Shown piece by piece: positions 1 through 9,726 of a stretch of DNA of 64,000 nt. Location of the stretch: positions 116,910 to 180,909 of the forward strand of contig NZ_WOBR01000011.1 in assembly GCF_009727955.1 (NCBI RefSeq), read 5' to 3'. Numbering within the stretch: the first letter of the stretch is position 1; every line of letters begins with the position of its first letter. The translations under genes were made by a program, and so were the position numbers. Origin of the DNA: Aliivibrio fischeri (GTDB taxonomy: Bacteria > Pseudomonadota > Gammaproteobacteria > Enterobacterales > Vibrionaceae). The notes under the pieces are model-generated. The model saw nothing but the letters and a program-made list of their open reading frames with translations. It searched no databases and had not been told where the DNA came from.

Positions 1-561
1 GTACACGTCACTCTGACCTTTTCCTTTAAAAAAATTAGAATGTTGCTGTATAAACTGATCTTTTTTTAATTCATCAATTGGCCATTCAGAAAAGTTTTCT
101 TTTAGTTCAAATTTATCGGATTTGATTTGAAGTGATGTAAGTTGGTTTGCGGTGCGTCTAAACAGATAACCTTGACCATTCTTTTCACATTGGAAATTAA
201 TTTGTTGTTGCGGGGTTTGATTGAACTTTAGCGCAGCAGGTAAAAGTGATCCAGATACACACGAGTCTTCATACGTCACTATGATTTCTAATTTGTTGGT
301 ATAAGTAATGTTTACCACAGTAGTAAGTTTTGAACTGGTATCCACACGTCTGAATAACAGCTGCTTAGTGTCTTTAGTGCGTGTGGTTTGAATTCCATTA
401 GAAAACGGTTCGTAGTACATCCATGACCATTCCCAGTCCATGTCTCTTGATACGTAATTAAGTTGAGTTGATGAGTGTTGCCATAAAGCAAATAAAACAG
501 CACAGGCACTTAAAATGAGTGCAACAGAGAAAGCTTTAAAAAAAGAAGAGACTGAAAACAT
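1..561 (-). CDS. Membrane-anchored hypothetical protein, C-terminus cut by window edge
   Basis: An open frame runs from an ATG at 559-561 leftward through the window edge, 187 codons with no stop. The protein begins MFSVSSFFKAFSVALIL and has one hydrophobic segment at about residues 9-27 (ending near WQHSS), so it is probably an inner-membrane anchor or uncleaved signal. The rest is soluble and polar, with two cysteines (EDSCVSG and FQCEKNG). I recognise no family. It lies downstream of pntB on the same strand but beyond a strong terminator, so it should have its own promoter in 562-720. The missing C-terminus limits any assignment. Confidence 0.7.
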   Translation of the reverse strand, partial: MFSVSSFFKAFSVALILSACAVLFALWQHSSTQLNYVSRDMDWEWSWMYYEPFSNGIQTTRTKDTKQLLFRRVDTSSKLTTVVNITYTNKLEIIVTYEDSCVSGSLLPAALKFNQTPQQQINFQCEKNGQGYLFRRTANQLTSLQIKSDKFELKENFSEWPIDELKKDQFIQQHSNFFKGKGQSDVY

Positions 562-714
562 GATGATACTGATTAATGAACGGTTTTGAGAGTTTATCAT
601 ATGGAAGATATAGGAACTAATTTATTCACTAAAGTGCATGAATACTCAAAATGTTTTGTATAACCCCGGTAGTTTTTTTAACCAATTGAATTTTTATGTC
701 TATTAATTTATTAC

Positions 715-748
715 AGATAAAAAAAGCCGAGACATAATATCTCGGCTT
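715..748 (-). terminator. Rho-independent terminator after pntB
   Basis: Perfect 9-bp stem (aagccgaga at 724-732 with tctcggctt at 740-748) and a 7-base loop, followed on the minus strand by a run of T. It ends the pntAB transcript. Confidence 0.85.
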
Positions 749-771
749 ATCGACTTTATCAGATTAGCATA

Positions 772-2148
772 TTAGATATGTTTGCTGATTTCCACACAAC
801 TTTCTTTAGCATCACCGAAAAGCATTTCAGTGTTTTCTTTAAAGAATAGTGGGTTTTGAACACCCGCATAACCTGTGTTCATAGAACGTTTGAATACGAT
901 TACGTTTTTCGCATTCCACACTTCTAGAACTGGCATACCAGCGATTGGGCTGTTTGGATCTTCCATTGCTGCAGGGTTAACGGTATCGTTAGCACCAATA
1001 ACTAGAACGGTATCTGTTTCAGATAAGTCATCGTTGATCTCATCCATTTCTAAAACGATATCGTAAGGTACTTTAGCTTCTGCAAGAAGAACGTTCATGT
1101 GACCCGGTAAACGACCCGCAACTGGGTGGATACCAAAACGGACTTCAACACCTTGAGCACGAAGTTTTTCAGTGATTTCGTGAACTGGGTATTGAGCTTG
1201 AGCTACTGCCATGCCGTATCCTGGAGTGATAACTACAGACTTAGAGTTTTTAAGCATTTCTGCTACTTCTTCAGCTGTTGTTTCACGATGCTCGCCCTGC
1301 TCTTCATCACCAGATGAAGCAACAACGTCTTGACCGAAACCACCAGCAATTACGCTGATGAAAGAACGGTTCATTGCTTTACACATGATGTAAGACAGAA
1401 TTGCACCTGATGAACCTACTAATGCACCAGTAACAATCAGTAGATCGTTTGATAGCATGAAACCTGCTGCTGCTGCTGCCCAACCAGAGTACGAGTTAAG
1501 CATTGAAACAACAACTGGCATATCTGCACCACCGATTGAAGCAACCAAGTGATAACCGAATGCAAATGCGATCAATGTTACTAGAATAAGTGCGAACATA
1601 CTGCCTTCAACACTTACAAAGTGGTAAAGAAGACCAGCTGAAGCAACTAATGCTAGTAAGTTCAGTTTATGACGGTGAGGTAATTGAAGTGCAGATGAAT
1701 TAATCACTCCGCGTAGCTTACCGAATGCAACTAAAGAACCTGTGAAAGTCACCGCACCAATGAAGACGCCTAAGAACACTTCTACAAGGTGGATATTTAG
1801 CATTGCACCAACAAGAACACCGTGATCGATGTAACTGTTGTAACCAACAAGAACCGCAGCCATACCTACGAAGCTGTGAAGAATTGCCACAAGTTCTGGC
1901 ATTTCAGTCATTTCAACTTTTTTCGCATAGTAAAGACCAATTGCGCCACCCATAGCCATTGCTACGATGATCCAACCTGTCCCTGTTGAATCAGGACCAA
2001 AGATAGTCGCGATAAGTGCGATAGCCATACCAGTAATACCGTAGTAGTTACCGCTACGAGCTGTTTCTTGTTTAGACAGACCGGCTAAACTCATGATAAA
2101 TAGAACGGCAGATACAATATACGCTGCTTGAACTAATCCTGCTGACAT
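772..2148 (-). CDS. pntB: NAD(P) transhydrogenase subunit beta
   Basis: Beta subunit of the inner-membrane proton-translocating transhydrogenase, which uses the proton gradient to drive hydride transfer from NADH to NADP+. The 458-residue protein matches the usual PntB length. The N-terminal two thirds is a multi-helix membrane domain (including [18 protein letters not shown]). The C-terminal dIII NADP-binding domain shows [14 protein letters not shown] at about residue 310 and [14 protein letters not shown] further on. It lies 11 bases downstream of pntA with a GGAG ribosome site, so the two are co-transcribed and form one complex. Family recognition is strong and full length. Confidence 0.97.
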   Translation of the reverse strand: MSAGLVQAAYIVSAVLFIMSLAGLSKQETARSGNYYGITGMAIALIATIFGPDSTGTGWIIVAMAMGGAIGLYYAKKVEMTEMPELVAILHSFVGMAAVLVGYNSYIDHGVLVGAMLNIHLVEVFLGVFIGAVTFTGSLVAFGKLRGVINSSALQLPHRHKLNLLALVASAGLLYHFVSVEGSMFALILVTLIAFAFGYHLVASIGGADMPVVVSMLNSYSGWAAAAAGFMLSNDLLIVTGALVGSSGAILSYIMCKAMNRSFISVIAGGFGQDVVASSGDEEQGEHRETTAEEVAEMLKNSKSVVITPGYGMAVAQAQYPVHEITEKLRAQGVEVRFGIHPVAGRLPGHMNVLLAEAKVPYDIVLEMDEINDDLSETDTVLVIGANDTVNPAAMEDPNSPIAGMPVLEVWNAKNVIVFKRSMNTGYAGVQNPLFFKENTEMLFGDAKESCVEISKHI

Positions 2149-2159
2149 TGTCCTACTCC

Positions 2160-3716
2160 TTATTTATCTTTACGGAACATTTCAAGCATACGCTTGGTTA
2201 CAGCGAAACCGCCAAATATATTAATACTTGCGATAAGAACTGCGATAAATGCTAAAAATGAAACGACACCATTACCCTGACCCACTTGCAGTAATGCACC
2301 TACAATGATGATACCTGAGATAGCGTTCGTTACTGACATTAGTGGTGTATGAAGTGAGTGACTCACGTTCCATACTACATAATAACCAACTACACACGCT
2401 AATACGAATACCGTAAAGTGTGCTAAGAATGCAGCAGGAGCTACAGATGCAACCCAACCAAATGCAGCAATACCTGCACCGATCATTGCGAACTTCTTAA
2501 CTGGTGATGTTGGCTCTTCAACTTTTGGCTCAACCTTAGCTTTTGGCGCTGCTTTCGCTTGTGGTTGTGCTGACACTTGAATTGGTGGCGCAGGCCAAGT
2601 TACTTCACCTTCTTTAACAACGGTTACACCGCGAAGAACAACGTCCTCAAAATCGATGTTGATGTTGCCATCTTTTTCTTTACATAACAGTTTTAGAAGG
2701 TTTACTAGGTTTGTGCCGTATAGCTGAGATGATTGAGTTGGTAGACGACCAACCATATCAGTATAACCAACGATCTTAACGCCGTTTTCTGTTACGAAAA
2801 CTTCGTCTTTTACTGTGTATTCACAGTTACCACCGTTCGCTGCCGCTAAATCGACAATAACACTGCCCGCTTTCATGCTATCAACCATTTCTTTGGTAAT
2901 TAGCTTCGGCGCTGGACGCCCTGGGATTAATGCTGTTGTAATGATGATATCAACGTCTTTAGCTTGAGCTGCATATAGCTCTTCTGCTTTTTTGTTGAAT
3001 TCATCAGACATTTCTTTAGCGTAGCCATCACCTGAGCCAGAGTTTTCTTTGAAATCAACTTCAAGGAATTCTGCACCCATTGATTGCACTTGTTCTTTTA
3101 CTTCTGGACGAACGTCAAATGCACGAACGATTGCACCAAGGCTACCAGCAGCACCGATAGCGGCAAGACCCGCAACACCAGCACCAGCAACAAGTACTTT
3201 AGCTGGTGGAACTTTACCAGCGGCAGTTATTTGACCTGTAAAGAAGCGGCCAAACTCATGTGCAGCTTCAACTACAGCACGGTAACCAGCAATGTTTGCC
3301 ATTGAACTTAGGGCATCAAGCGCTTGAGCACGAGAAATACGAGGAACCGAATCCATAGCAAGAACGTTAATGTTCTTTGTCGCTAACTTTGCTAGTAGTT
3401 CTTCATTTTGTGCTGGCCAAATAAAGCTGATTAAGCTTGCGCCATCTTGAATTAAATCGAACTCATCAACGCCCGTTGCTTCATTTACTTGAGGTGCATT
3501 TACTTTCAGAATCAGTTCTGATTTCCATACATCATCAGTTGAAACAACGGTTGCGCCAGCTTGTTCAAAAGCTGAATCATCAAAGCTCGCTAAGATACCA
3601 GCGTTCGATTCTACAGCAACTGTAAAACCAAGCTTGATAAGCTGCTCAACCGTTTTAGGTGTTGCAGCAACACGGGTTTCACCCGCGAAGACTTCTCTAG
3701 GTACACCAATTTGCAT
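2160..3716 (-). CDS. pntA: NAD(P) transhydrogenase subunit alpha
   Basis: Alpha subunit of the proton-translocating transhydrogenase. The 518-residue protein starts [17 protein letters not shown], the typical start of the alanine-dehydrogenase-like dI domain. The NAD-binding Rossmann motif [18 protein letters not shown] is at about residues 177-194, followed by [19 protein letters not shown] linker rich in Ala, Lys, Pro and Val (residues about 385-408) leads to three or four hydrophobic helices at the C-terminus, as in enterobacterial PntA. First gene of pntAB; the 258 bases upstream (3717-3974) carry no gene and should hold its promoter, together with the end of the neighbouring unit. Confidence 0.97.
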   Translation of the reverse strand: MQIGVPREVFAGETRVAATPKTVEQLIKLGFTVAVESNAGILASFDDSAFEQAGATVVSTDDVWKSELILKVNAPQVNEATGVDEFDLIQDGASLISFIWPAQNEELLAKLATKNINVLAMDSVPRISRAQALDALSSMANIAGYRAVVEAAHEFGRFFTGQITAAGKVPPAKVLVAGAGVAGLAAIGAAGSLGAIVRAFDVRPEVKEQVQSMGAEFLEVDFKENSGSGDGYAKEMSDEFNKKAEELYAAQAKDVDIIITTALIPGRPAPKLITKEMVDSMKAGSVIVDLAAANGGNCEYTVKDEVFVTENGVKIVGYTDMVGRLPTQSSQLYGTNLVNLLKLLCKEKDGNINIDFEDVVLRGVTVVKEGEVTWPAPPIQVSAQPQAKAAPKAKVEPKVEEPTSPVKKFAMIGAGIAAFGWVASVAPAAFLAHFTVFVLACVVGYYVVWNVSHSLHTPLMSVTNAISGIIIVGALLQVGQGNGVVSFLAFIAVLIASINIFGGFAVTKRMLEMFRKDK

Positions 3717-3974
3717 AGTAATTCCTTGACTATTGGCATGAATTTGTCAGTTAGTTTTATCCAAGCTAACCGATTAATTCAAGTGTTTTGTAATAAAATG
3801 ACATATTTTCATTACTTAAAATTTTATACGACCTTATTCTCACCGCTATTTAGTAAAAAAACAACATTTTGGTGACAAAAAAGAGGTCAAACCACTAATT
3901 GTTACTTATTGATTTTCAAGAATAAGTCGAAAAAACAATCAAATTGTTTATTTTTTAATATCAATCTAGTTACA

Positions 3975-4250
3975 TTATTTAAATAATGAATCACCAAGTT
4001 GATCGATCAGTACTTTTGCTTTACTTACCATGAGTTCATCGGCGTTGACTTTTGATGAGATAACATCAGAACGAATAAAGCGATGTTCTTTTAATTCGCC
4101 ATTGATTTCTTTGGTGAGTTTTCCAGCAATTCGAAATTGCGAACCGTCTGGTTCTGAATTTGGATAGATAAGAAAGGTTTTGTACTCAATTGGTTCAACA
4201 CTAGGCCGTGTTGTGTTGGATGAGCCAAATAAACGTGAAAAAAGCCCCAT
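3975..4250 (-). CDS. HlyU-family (PF10115-type) small protein
   Basis: A 91-residue protein starting MGLFSRLFG. It has the conserved pattern of the HlyU Pfam family: EPIEYKTFLIYPNSEPDG, FRIAGKLTKEI, EHRFIRSDVISS and a C-terminal LIDQLGDSLF. Members are annotated as transcriptional activators, but this family is not the ArsR-type HlyU that controls Vibrio haemolysin, and I see no helix-turn-helix, so the regulatory role is uncertain. The start at 4250 is chosen because GGAAAATGAA sits just upstream; an in-frame ATG 12 codons earlier has no ribosome site. It lies between pntA and an OmpA-like lipoprotein gene, all on the minus strand. Confidence 0.8.
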   Translation of the reverse strand: MGLFSRLFGSSNTTRPSVEPIEYKTFLIYPNSEPDGSQFRIAGKLTKEINGELKEHRFIRSDVISSKVNADELMVSKAKVLIDQLGDSLFK

Positions 4251-4329
4251 TTCATTTTCCTTTTTGAAATAAGGCTTATTATACATCAGTGCGCTAATTA
4301 TTAAGTAGATCTGCTCTAATAAACTGAGA

Positions 4330-4884
4330 TCATTCTTTTTCGAAAAGCTCAGAAATTGGTGTAATTCTGATTTCTATACGACGGTTCTTTTTACGCCCTT
4401 CTGCATTTATGTTGGTAGCAATTGGCTCTGATTCGCCAAAACCATAGGTATTGATTCGATTTCCATCAACCCCATTTTCTTCTAGTAACGCCAGAACAGA
4501 ATCAGCACGTTTATTGGAGAGAGACATATTGAATTTTTTGCTGCCACGGCTATCAGTATGACCTGCAATAAAAACTTCTGACTCTGGTTTATCATTCAGT
4601 AATTTAGCTAACTGTGATAGTACAAGTTTGCTCTCATTTTTAATTTCTGTACTGCCTGAATCGAAGCTCTTATCACCATTTAGTAAAATGATAATTTCTT
4701 CATTCGTTTGAGCAACACTGCCAATATCTTCCGTAACAAATTGCTGTAGCTGTTCATTGTGATAATCAACAAATGACGCAACGGTTGGTGTTTCTGCAAT
4801 ATCTGCCATTTCATCATCTGATGTGCTCTGGCACCCCATTAATAAACTTGCTGATATGATAATTCCAAGTAGCTGTTTTTTCAT
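4330..4884 (-). CDS. OmpA-family peptidoglycan-binding lipoprotein
   Basis: A 184-residue outer-membrane lipoprotein. The signal peptide MKKQLLGIIISASLLMGC ends in a lipobox (LMGC, lipidated Cys18). After a short acidic linker, an OmpA-like domain occupies about residues 65-178, with FDSGSTEIK, FIAGHTDSRGSKKFNMSLSNKRADSV and YGFGESEPIATN followed by the basic RKKNRRIEIRI tail. These are the usual residues for binding diaminopimelate in peptidoglycan, so it should tether outer membrane to cell wall. It resembles Pal/YiaD-type proteins but stands alone here rather than in a tol-pal cluster. Confidence 0.9.
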   Translation of the reverse strand: MKKQLLGIIISASLLMGCQSTSDDEMADIAETPTVASFVDYHNEQLQQFVTEDIGSVAQTNEEIIILLNGDKSFDSGSTEIKNESKLVLSQLAKLLNDKPESEVFIAGHTDSRGSKKFNMSLSNKRADSVLALLEENGVDGNRINTYGFGESEPIATNINAEGRKKNRRIEIRITPISELFEKE

Positions 4885-4993
4885 TATAAGTATCCCTAGT
4901 CCAAACTAAGAACAATTTATCAAACTTCTTATACAGTTACTCACTCAGTAAAAATGAAATCGAGTCACTTCATTTACTTTTGAAATTATGATG

Positions 4994-6118
4994 TTACTCA
5001 GTATCACCTTTGAGATTGTTTTTATTTCGAGTAATGAAAAATAGAAAAGCATAAAGGATACACAGTGCGTACAGACCACCTAAATTCGTTAATACTCCGC
5101 TTAATCCTGCCCCTTGCTGATTCAGTTTTAAAAATCCGTTAATGGCAAAGCCACTAGGCAATAGATGCATGATATCGGTAATAATACTTGGTACCATTTC
5201 TGCTGGCCAAATAAAGCCTGCACTAAATACAATTGGCATGGAACTAAACAAAACAAGTAATAAAATACTTTCAGAGGTTGGAAGTATCTTACCAAGAAAT
5301 AAGCCAAGTAAAATCACAGATGATATGAATGGCACCAATAAAACAAGCAGTTCTAATGGCGTACCAAATCGACTGATAGAATAAAAATCAAAGAAATAAC
5401 CAAAATACAAACACGCTAATAATAGTTCGGTAAATAGGAATATTCCAAACCTAACGATCAGATGCGTTGCTGTATTTTCATTAGCTGATGATTGTTTTTG
5501 TCTTACCCCTACAGCCATTAATAAGGTTTGCTGAAGGATAAGCACAAATACTGCGGGAACAACATATTGTACATAACCCATGTAATGGTTAAATACGGGA
5601 ATGTAATTGGATTGGAAAGGTCTAAATGAATGAACTGCAGCATTCATCGGTGTACCATCTATAGCCAAGTGAGCAACTCGGTATTCAGCAGAAATAGTTC
5701 CACCGGCTGTCATTAACCCTTCCACGATGGTACCGTAAATCAAGAAATAAGAGGCATCGCCTGCGTAACCAACGGTTGGTGCTTCGCCTAACTGTAATTT
5801 TTTTGAAAATTCAGATGGAATGACAAGAAACCCAGTAATATCGTTATTTAAAAATTGGTTTTTGGCTTGGTTAATACTGTTTGCTTGCTCAACCACATTG
5901 ACTTGTTGTGAGGTATTTACCATGCGAATAAATTTTCTACTTAACTCAGATTTATCCAGATCCACCACCGAGATCTTTTGCTCTTCAGGGCTTTGATGTT
6001 GATATGGCAATGGATATAAAAACGCATAGAAAAGTACGCCACCAATCATTGCTAATACAATCGTAGTGTTACTGAATATGGCTTTTGCTTCTTTTTGAAT
6101 AAGTAGAAATAGCGACAT
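4994..6118 (-). CDS. ABC-2 type permease of export operon (second permease)
   Basis: A 374-residue membrane protein of the ABC-2/YbhR-YhhJ type: one N-terminal helix (residues about 17-33), a periplasmic domain of about 150 residues with VVDLDKSELSRKFIRMV and GFLVIPSEFSKKLQLGEAP, then five or six C-terminal helices. It follows the first permease by three bases, so translation is coupled. The two permeases probably form a heterodimer that works with the HlyD-type adaptor and TolC-type channel upstream in the same operon. No ATP-binding subunit gene is present in the operon, which is unusual. Substrate unknown. Confidence 0.88.
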   Translation of the reverse strand: MSLFLLIQKEAKAIFSNTTIVLAMIGGVLFYAFLYPLPYQHQSPEEQKISVVDLDKSELSRKFIRMVNTSQQVNVVEQANSINQAKNQFLNNDITGFLVIPSEFSKKLQLGEAPTVGYAGDASYFLIYGTIVEGLMTAGGTISAEYRVAHLAIDGTPMNAAVHSFRPFQSNYIPVFNHYMGYVQYVVPAVFVLILQQTLLMAVGVRQKQSSANENTATHLIVRFGIFLFTELLLACLYFGYFFDFYSISRFGTPLELLVLLVPFISSVILLGLFLGKILPTSESILLLVLFSSMPIVFSAGFIWPAEMVPSIITDIMHLLPSGFAINGFLKLNQQGAGLSGVLTNLGGLYALCILYAFLFFITRNKNNLKGDTE

Positions 6119-6121
6119 AAT

Positions 6122-7246
6122 TTATTTCTTTAGCTTAAGAGAAAGTAATAACAAAGGAAGAGTAAATAAAGTAAGTATTCCAATGTTAGGAAATGCACTA
6201 ACTAAAGAATCTCCGTAATTTGATAATTCAATTTGAGCTCGAACAAAATGGCTTGCTGGCAAAATAGAATGCCAAAACGTTGCTAATGAATTCATATCAG
6301 TTACGGGAAATGTCACTCCTAAAAATGCAAAACTAGGTGCTGTATAAGCGCCAGAAATGCTCATTGCTTTTACAATGTCATTAGTACCATAACCGATGGC
6401 AATGCCCAAACTGATGCAAGCAAAGCTCATCAAACTCATGTTTAAAATAAATGCAGTGATTGAACCATTAAACGGAAATCCAATGACACCGTATAAAAAA
6501 TAAAACAGTACAGCCCCTAGCATCATCGCTATGCAAAAATAAACTAAGGTAAAGTTGAATATACTTAGGCGTTCTTGCTTATCAAACCACTCACGAAGCG
6601 AGTCACATCCTGTTCGTACAGATTCGTTTTGCATCGCCCAAAGCATGCCAACAATAACCGCCATTTGCCAAATAGCAGGTAAGATGGCAGAAACAAGGAA
6701 TTGATTATAATTACTACCAAGGTTAAACAGTGGCGTAACTTGCACCTTAATTGGAACGGCTGAATTAATAGCCTGAGTCCATGTGGTTTCTTTAATGCTT
6801 AATTGTTTAATTACTGACAGTTTTGCTTGTGCTGTCATGTCTGTTTGCATTAATGCTGAGTTTATTTGCTTAGCGATAAGAATGAACTGACCGTTATAAA
6901 AGCCTGTTATTTTCGGGCTTTTACCAAGCATTACGTCTTTCTCAAAATCACGAGGGATAATAATATAGCCATAATTATCACCTCTAGTTAATGCGAGGTT
7001 GGCTTTTTCTTTATTTGGTTGAATACTTTTAACTGAAAGTGTTGGCGTGGCATCGTAATCACGGATCATCATTCTAGATAAATGAGATTGATCGAGATCG
7101 ACGACATCAATGGGTAATTCTCTAACGACATTTGAAGAGAATATCCACCAAATCACAAGCGAGATCAGTAGCGGTAAAACAAAAGTCACCGCCATAACCC
7201 AAGGGCTTGTAAAGTATGAACGCCAATATGTTTTCATTGATATCAT
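6122..7246 (-). CDS. ABC-2 type permease of export operon (first permease)
   Basis: ABC-2 permease of the same architecture as its downstream partner: helix at the N-terminus (WVMAVTFVLPLLISLVIWW), periplasmic domain containing VVDLDQSHLSRMMIRDY and YGYIIIPRDFEKDVMLGKSP, then a C-terminal block of helices. The ATG at 7246 gives 374 residues and no overlap with the HlyD gene that ends at 7266; a GTG at 7294 would add 16 residues and overlap. Neither has a strong ribosome site, so the start is uncertain. The shared DLDxSxxSR motif suggests that the two permeases arose by duplication. Confidence 0.88.
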   Translation of the reverse strand: MISMKTYWRSYFTSPWVMAVTFVLPLLISLVIWWIFSSNVVRELPIDVVDLDQSHLSRMMIRDYDATPTLSVKSIQPNKEKANLALTRGDNYGYIIIPRDFEKDVMLGKSPKITGFYNGQFILIAKQINSALMQTDMTAQAKLSVIKQLSIKETTWTQAINSAVPIKVQVTPLFNLGSNYNQFLVSAILPAIWQMAVIVGMLWAMQNESVRTGCDSLREWFDKQERLSIFNFTLVYFCIAMMLGAVLFYFLYGVIGFPFNGSITAFILNMSLMSFACISLGIAIGYGTNDIVKAMSISGAYTAPSFAFLGVTFPVTDMNSLATFWHSILPASHFVRAQIELSNYGDSLVSAFPNIGILTLFTLPLLLLSLKLKK

Positions 7247-7265
7247 CGTATTCTGCACTTGATTC

Positions 7266-8249
7266 TTATTTACTTTCAACCGTAACAATGGCACTCATGC
7301 CAACTCGAAGATCTGTAATTGGATTTACTGGATGCGCCTCTATCTCAAAAGTTTTAAGATCAAAACCTTGGCTGTTATCTGTTGCACGCCATGTGGCGTA
7401 ATCACCTAAAACAGAAATATGGGTAATTTTGAATTCTTCCGTTTTATCAAGTGCTGGAAGGTATACATTTAAAATGTCACCTTTTACATAATTTTTAAGC
7501 TTATCTTCACGAACATGGAAAAGCGCCCATGCTTCTTTCATATCAATAACACTAACAACAGGAAAGCCTTGTGGCGCTATTTCACCTGCATTTAATAGAA
7601 CTTGTGAAACTTCACCTTGATACCAACTGTCGATTTTTGTATCTGCGACATAGGCTTCCACTTCAGCAACCGACCCCATGGCCATTTTTACTTTTTCGTT
7701 AGCTGCACGCTTGGTCTCAGTACGAGCCCCCTCTTTAGCCATTTGGTACATTTGGTATGCAGCACTTTCTGTGTATTTGGCTGCTTGCCATTGCGTATAG
7801 GTTTCATCTTTTTTCTGCTCAGCTACAACACCATCTTTATATAGGTTATTTACACGAGCATAGGTTTTTTCAAGTAATTGACTTGCCGCTTTTGCTTTAC
7901 GCCATTGATCTTTTGCTGCGGCAACTTGTTGAGTTCTTGCACCTTGTTCAGCTTCTTCTGCTAATGCACTTGCAGCTGCTTCACCGGCTTTTGCTTGTGC
8001 TAATTTAGCTTCAATTTCAGGGCTGTAAAGTGAAAATACCGCTTGGCCTTTTTCAATCATATCGCCCTTTTTAACGTAAATGTTTTCAATACGTCCAGGG
8101 ACTTTGGATGAAATATTGTATTGTTCAGCTTCAATTTGACCTTGAAGTAATTCAGGACGAGGTTGATATGCGGCCCAAAAGCTGTAGCCAATCCATCCAA
8201 TAACAACCGATAAAGTAACAATGCTAATAATTTTTTTTGAGTTACTCAT
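7266..8249 (-). CDS. HlyD-family periplasmic adaptor (membrane fusion protein)
   Basis: About 327 residues. The N-terminal anchor helix (IISIVTLSVVIGWIGYSFWAAY) is followed by a barrel-sandwich half motif (GQIEAEQYNISSKVPGRIENIYVKKGDMIEKGQAVF), a long Ala/Glu-rich coiled-coil hairpin (about residues 75-190) and the second lipoyl half (VLLNAGEIAPQGFPVVSV). The arrangement is that of YbhG/YhiI-type adaptors that join inner-membrane permeases to TolC. The start at 8249 has AAGGG seven bases upstream. It lies four bases after the TolC-type gene, within one operon. Confidence 0.92.
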   Translation of the reverse strand: MSNSKKIISIVTLSVVIGWIGYSFWAAYQPRPELLQGQIEAEQYNISSKVPGRIENIYVKKGDMIEKGQAVFSLYSPEIEAKLAQAKAGEAAASALAEEAEQGARTQQVAAAKDQWRKAKAASQLLEKTYARVNNLYKDGVVAEQKKDETYTQWQAAKYTESAAYQMYQMAKEGARTETKRAANEKVKMAMGSVAEVEAYVADTKIDSWYQGEVSQVLLNAGEIAPQGFPVVSVIDMKEAWALFHVREDKLKNYVKGDILNVYLPALDKTEEFKITHISVLGDYATWRATDNSQGFDLKTFEIEAHPVNPITDLRVGMSAIVTVESK

Positions 8250-8253
8250 GAAT

Positions 8254-9630
8254 TTACCCTTGTCTTGCTTGTAGTTGATATTGTACAAAAGTGTCTGTTT
8301 GATTACTTAGAGCTAATAATTTAACTAAAGAAATCACATAATTAAATGAAGCTAAAGAACGTTGCGTTTTAATGCTTGCAAGATAAAGCTCTGCATCAAC
8401 CACATCTAACGAGGTCGATAACCCTTGTTTAAAGGCTTTTTCACGAAGTTCCACATTTTCTTTAGCAAGCTCTAAACTGGAAGCTAAACCGTTATATTCA
8501 TCAATCGCTTGAAGTGCTTCTCGGTAGGTTTTCTCAACCAATAGTGCGAGATCTTGCTTTGCTTGTGTTTTTAAATATTGAACTTGTTGAATAGCACTGT
8601 GTGCTGCTACCACTTTATCCGAACGACCTTTGTTATCGATTAAAGGAACGTTAACACCAACACCTACAAGCCAATCAGGTGTTATTTCTGCAGATAAACT
8701 GTCCCCTTCATATAGATTGTAGTTACCATACAGGTAAACTTCAGGGTAATAGCTTCCTTTTTCGGCTTTAACTAAACTTTTTGCTTGCAGTTCTTTTGCA
8801 TCTAAGAGCGCCAAACCAGGATAGGTATCTAAAGTACTATCAATAAATGCGTTTAATTGAGGCAATGATTTGTTGATGAATAATTGAGTTTCAGGCGTGA
8901 CGGTTTCTGTTGTTTGTAACATGCTAACTAATGCTGCATTAGCGATGTCGTAATCTTGCTGTGCTTTTCGCAAATCGACTTTTGCTTTGTCGTAAGACGC
9001 ATCTGCTTGAAGGCGCTCTACTTTAGCAATTTGACCTTGTTGCTGTAGTTTAATAGCATTATCACGGTGTTTCGCTAGGCCCTGTTCTACTTCGCTATAG
9101 GTATTAACTACTTCTTTCGCTAATACTGTACTAAAGTAATATTTGGCCAAATCTTCGTAAGAAGCCTGTTGTTTCATTAATAGTTGGCTACGTGCTTCTG
9201 CTGTTTTTCCCTCTGCGGCACTTTCTGCTGCTGAAATTCTACCACCAGTAAATATTGGCCAAATAGCACGAATCGAACTGGTGAAAATATCACGCTCAGT
9301 AAGTGTTGAAGTTACTGGACCTACTAATTGTCCAAGTAAGCCAGCTATTGCTGGGTTTGTATTGGTGCTATCAATTAGCTGTTGCCCTGAGACGGTAACA
9401 TCATCATCAAGATAAGTGTAATTTGCGCTTAACGTGATTGAGGGAAGATTTAGATCAGAAGTTCCAGATGCCAACGACTCTTGTCTTTGTACATTCATTC
9501 GTTCTGCAGCAATACCGTTGTGATTATTTAATACATTTTTCCAAGCAGAATCGAAATCAACAGACTTAGCCTGTACAGATATAGATAATAATGTCGTTAT
9601 TAAAATTGAAACACGTGTCATTTTTAGCAT
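8254..9630 (-). CDS. TolC-family outer-membrane efflux channel
   Basis: A 458-residue secreted protein, beginning with a signal peptide MLKMTRVSILITTLLSISVQA cleaved before KSVDFDSAW. Two repeated outer-membrane-factor halves follow, rich in heptad alpha-helical stretches (SAAESAAEGKTAEARSQLL, KALQQQGQIAKVERLQADA-like, and the C-terminal FKQGLSTSLDVVDAELYLA typical of TolC). The start at 9630 is set by a near-perfect GGAGGG just upstream. First gene of the four-gene export operon; its promoter overlaps a perfect palindrome, which suggests control by the adjacent TetR-type gene. Confidence 0.93.
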   Translation of the reverse strand: MLKMTRVSILITTLLSISVQAKSVDFDSAWKNVLNNHNGIAAERMNVQRQESLASGTSDLNLPSITLSANYTYLDDDVTVSGQQLIDSTNTNPAIAGLLGQLVGPVTSTLTERDIFTSSIRAIWPIFTGGRISAAESAAEGKTAEARSQLLMKQQASYEDLAKYYFSTVLAKEVVNTYSEVEQGLAKHRDNAIKLQQQGQIAKVERLQADASYDKAKVDLRKAQQDYDIANAALVSMLQTTETVTPETQLFINKSLPQLNAFIDSTLDTYPGLALLDAKELQAKSLVKAEKGSYYPEVYLYGNYNLYEGDSLSAEITPDWLVGVGVNVPLIDNKGRSDKVVAAHSAIQQVQYLKTQAKQDLALLVEKTYREALQAIDEYNGLASSLELAKENVELREKAFKQGLSTSLDVVDAELYLASIKTQRSLASFNYVISLVKLLALSNQTDTFVQYQLQARQG

Positions 9631-9645
9631 AAACCCTCCGTTAAA

Positions 9646-9678
9646 TAGAGTATATACTCTAAATAAACTTAGATGCAA
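9646..9678 (-). promoter_or_regulatory. Export-operon promoter with overlapping palindromic operator
   Basis: Minus strand: TTGCAT (9673-9678) as -35, and TATATA (9651-9656, spacer 16) or TATACT (9649-9654, spacer 18) as -10. A perfect 16-bp palindrome TAGAGTATATACTCTA (9646-9661) covers the -10. Its position between a TetR-type gene and the gene it would repress makes it the obvious candidate operator; binding is an inference. Confidence 0.65.
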
Positions 9679-9709
9679 AAAAAAAGCTTACCATTAAGAT
9701 AAGCTTTTT
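9674..9709 (-). terminator. Terminator after the TetR-type gene
   Basis: Stem aaaaagctta (9681-9690) with taagcttttt (9700-9709), loop of 9, then a T run on the minus strand. It separates the regulator transcript from the export operon that starts just downstream. Confidence 0.75.
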
Positions 9710-9726
9710 AATGCAATTAACCAGAT

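Noticed and set aside
312..509. Minus-strand frame of 65 codons
   Set aside because: It is a shadow of the true gene in another frame, which stays open from 561 to the window edge and has a membrane signal.
3049..3625. Plus-strand frames inside pntA
   Set aside because: Shadows of a strongly conserved gene; no ribosome sites.
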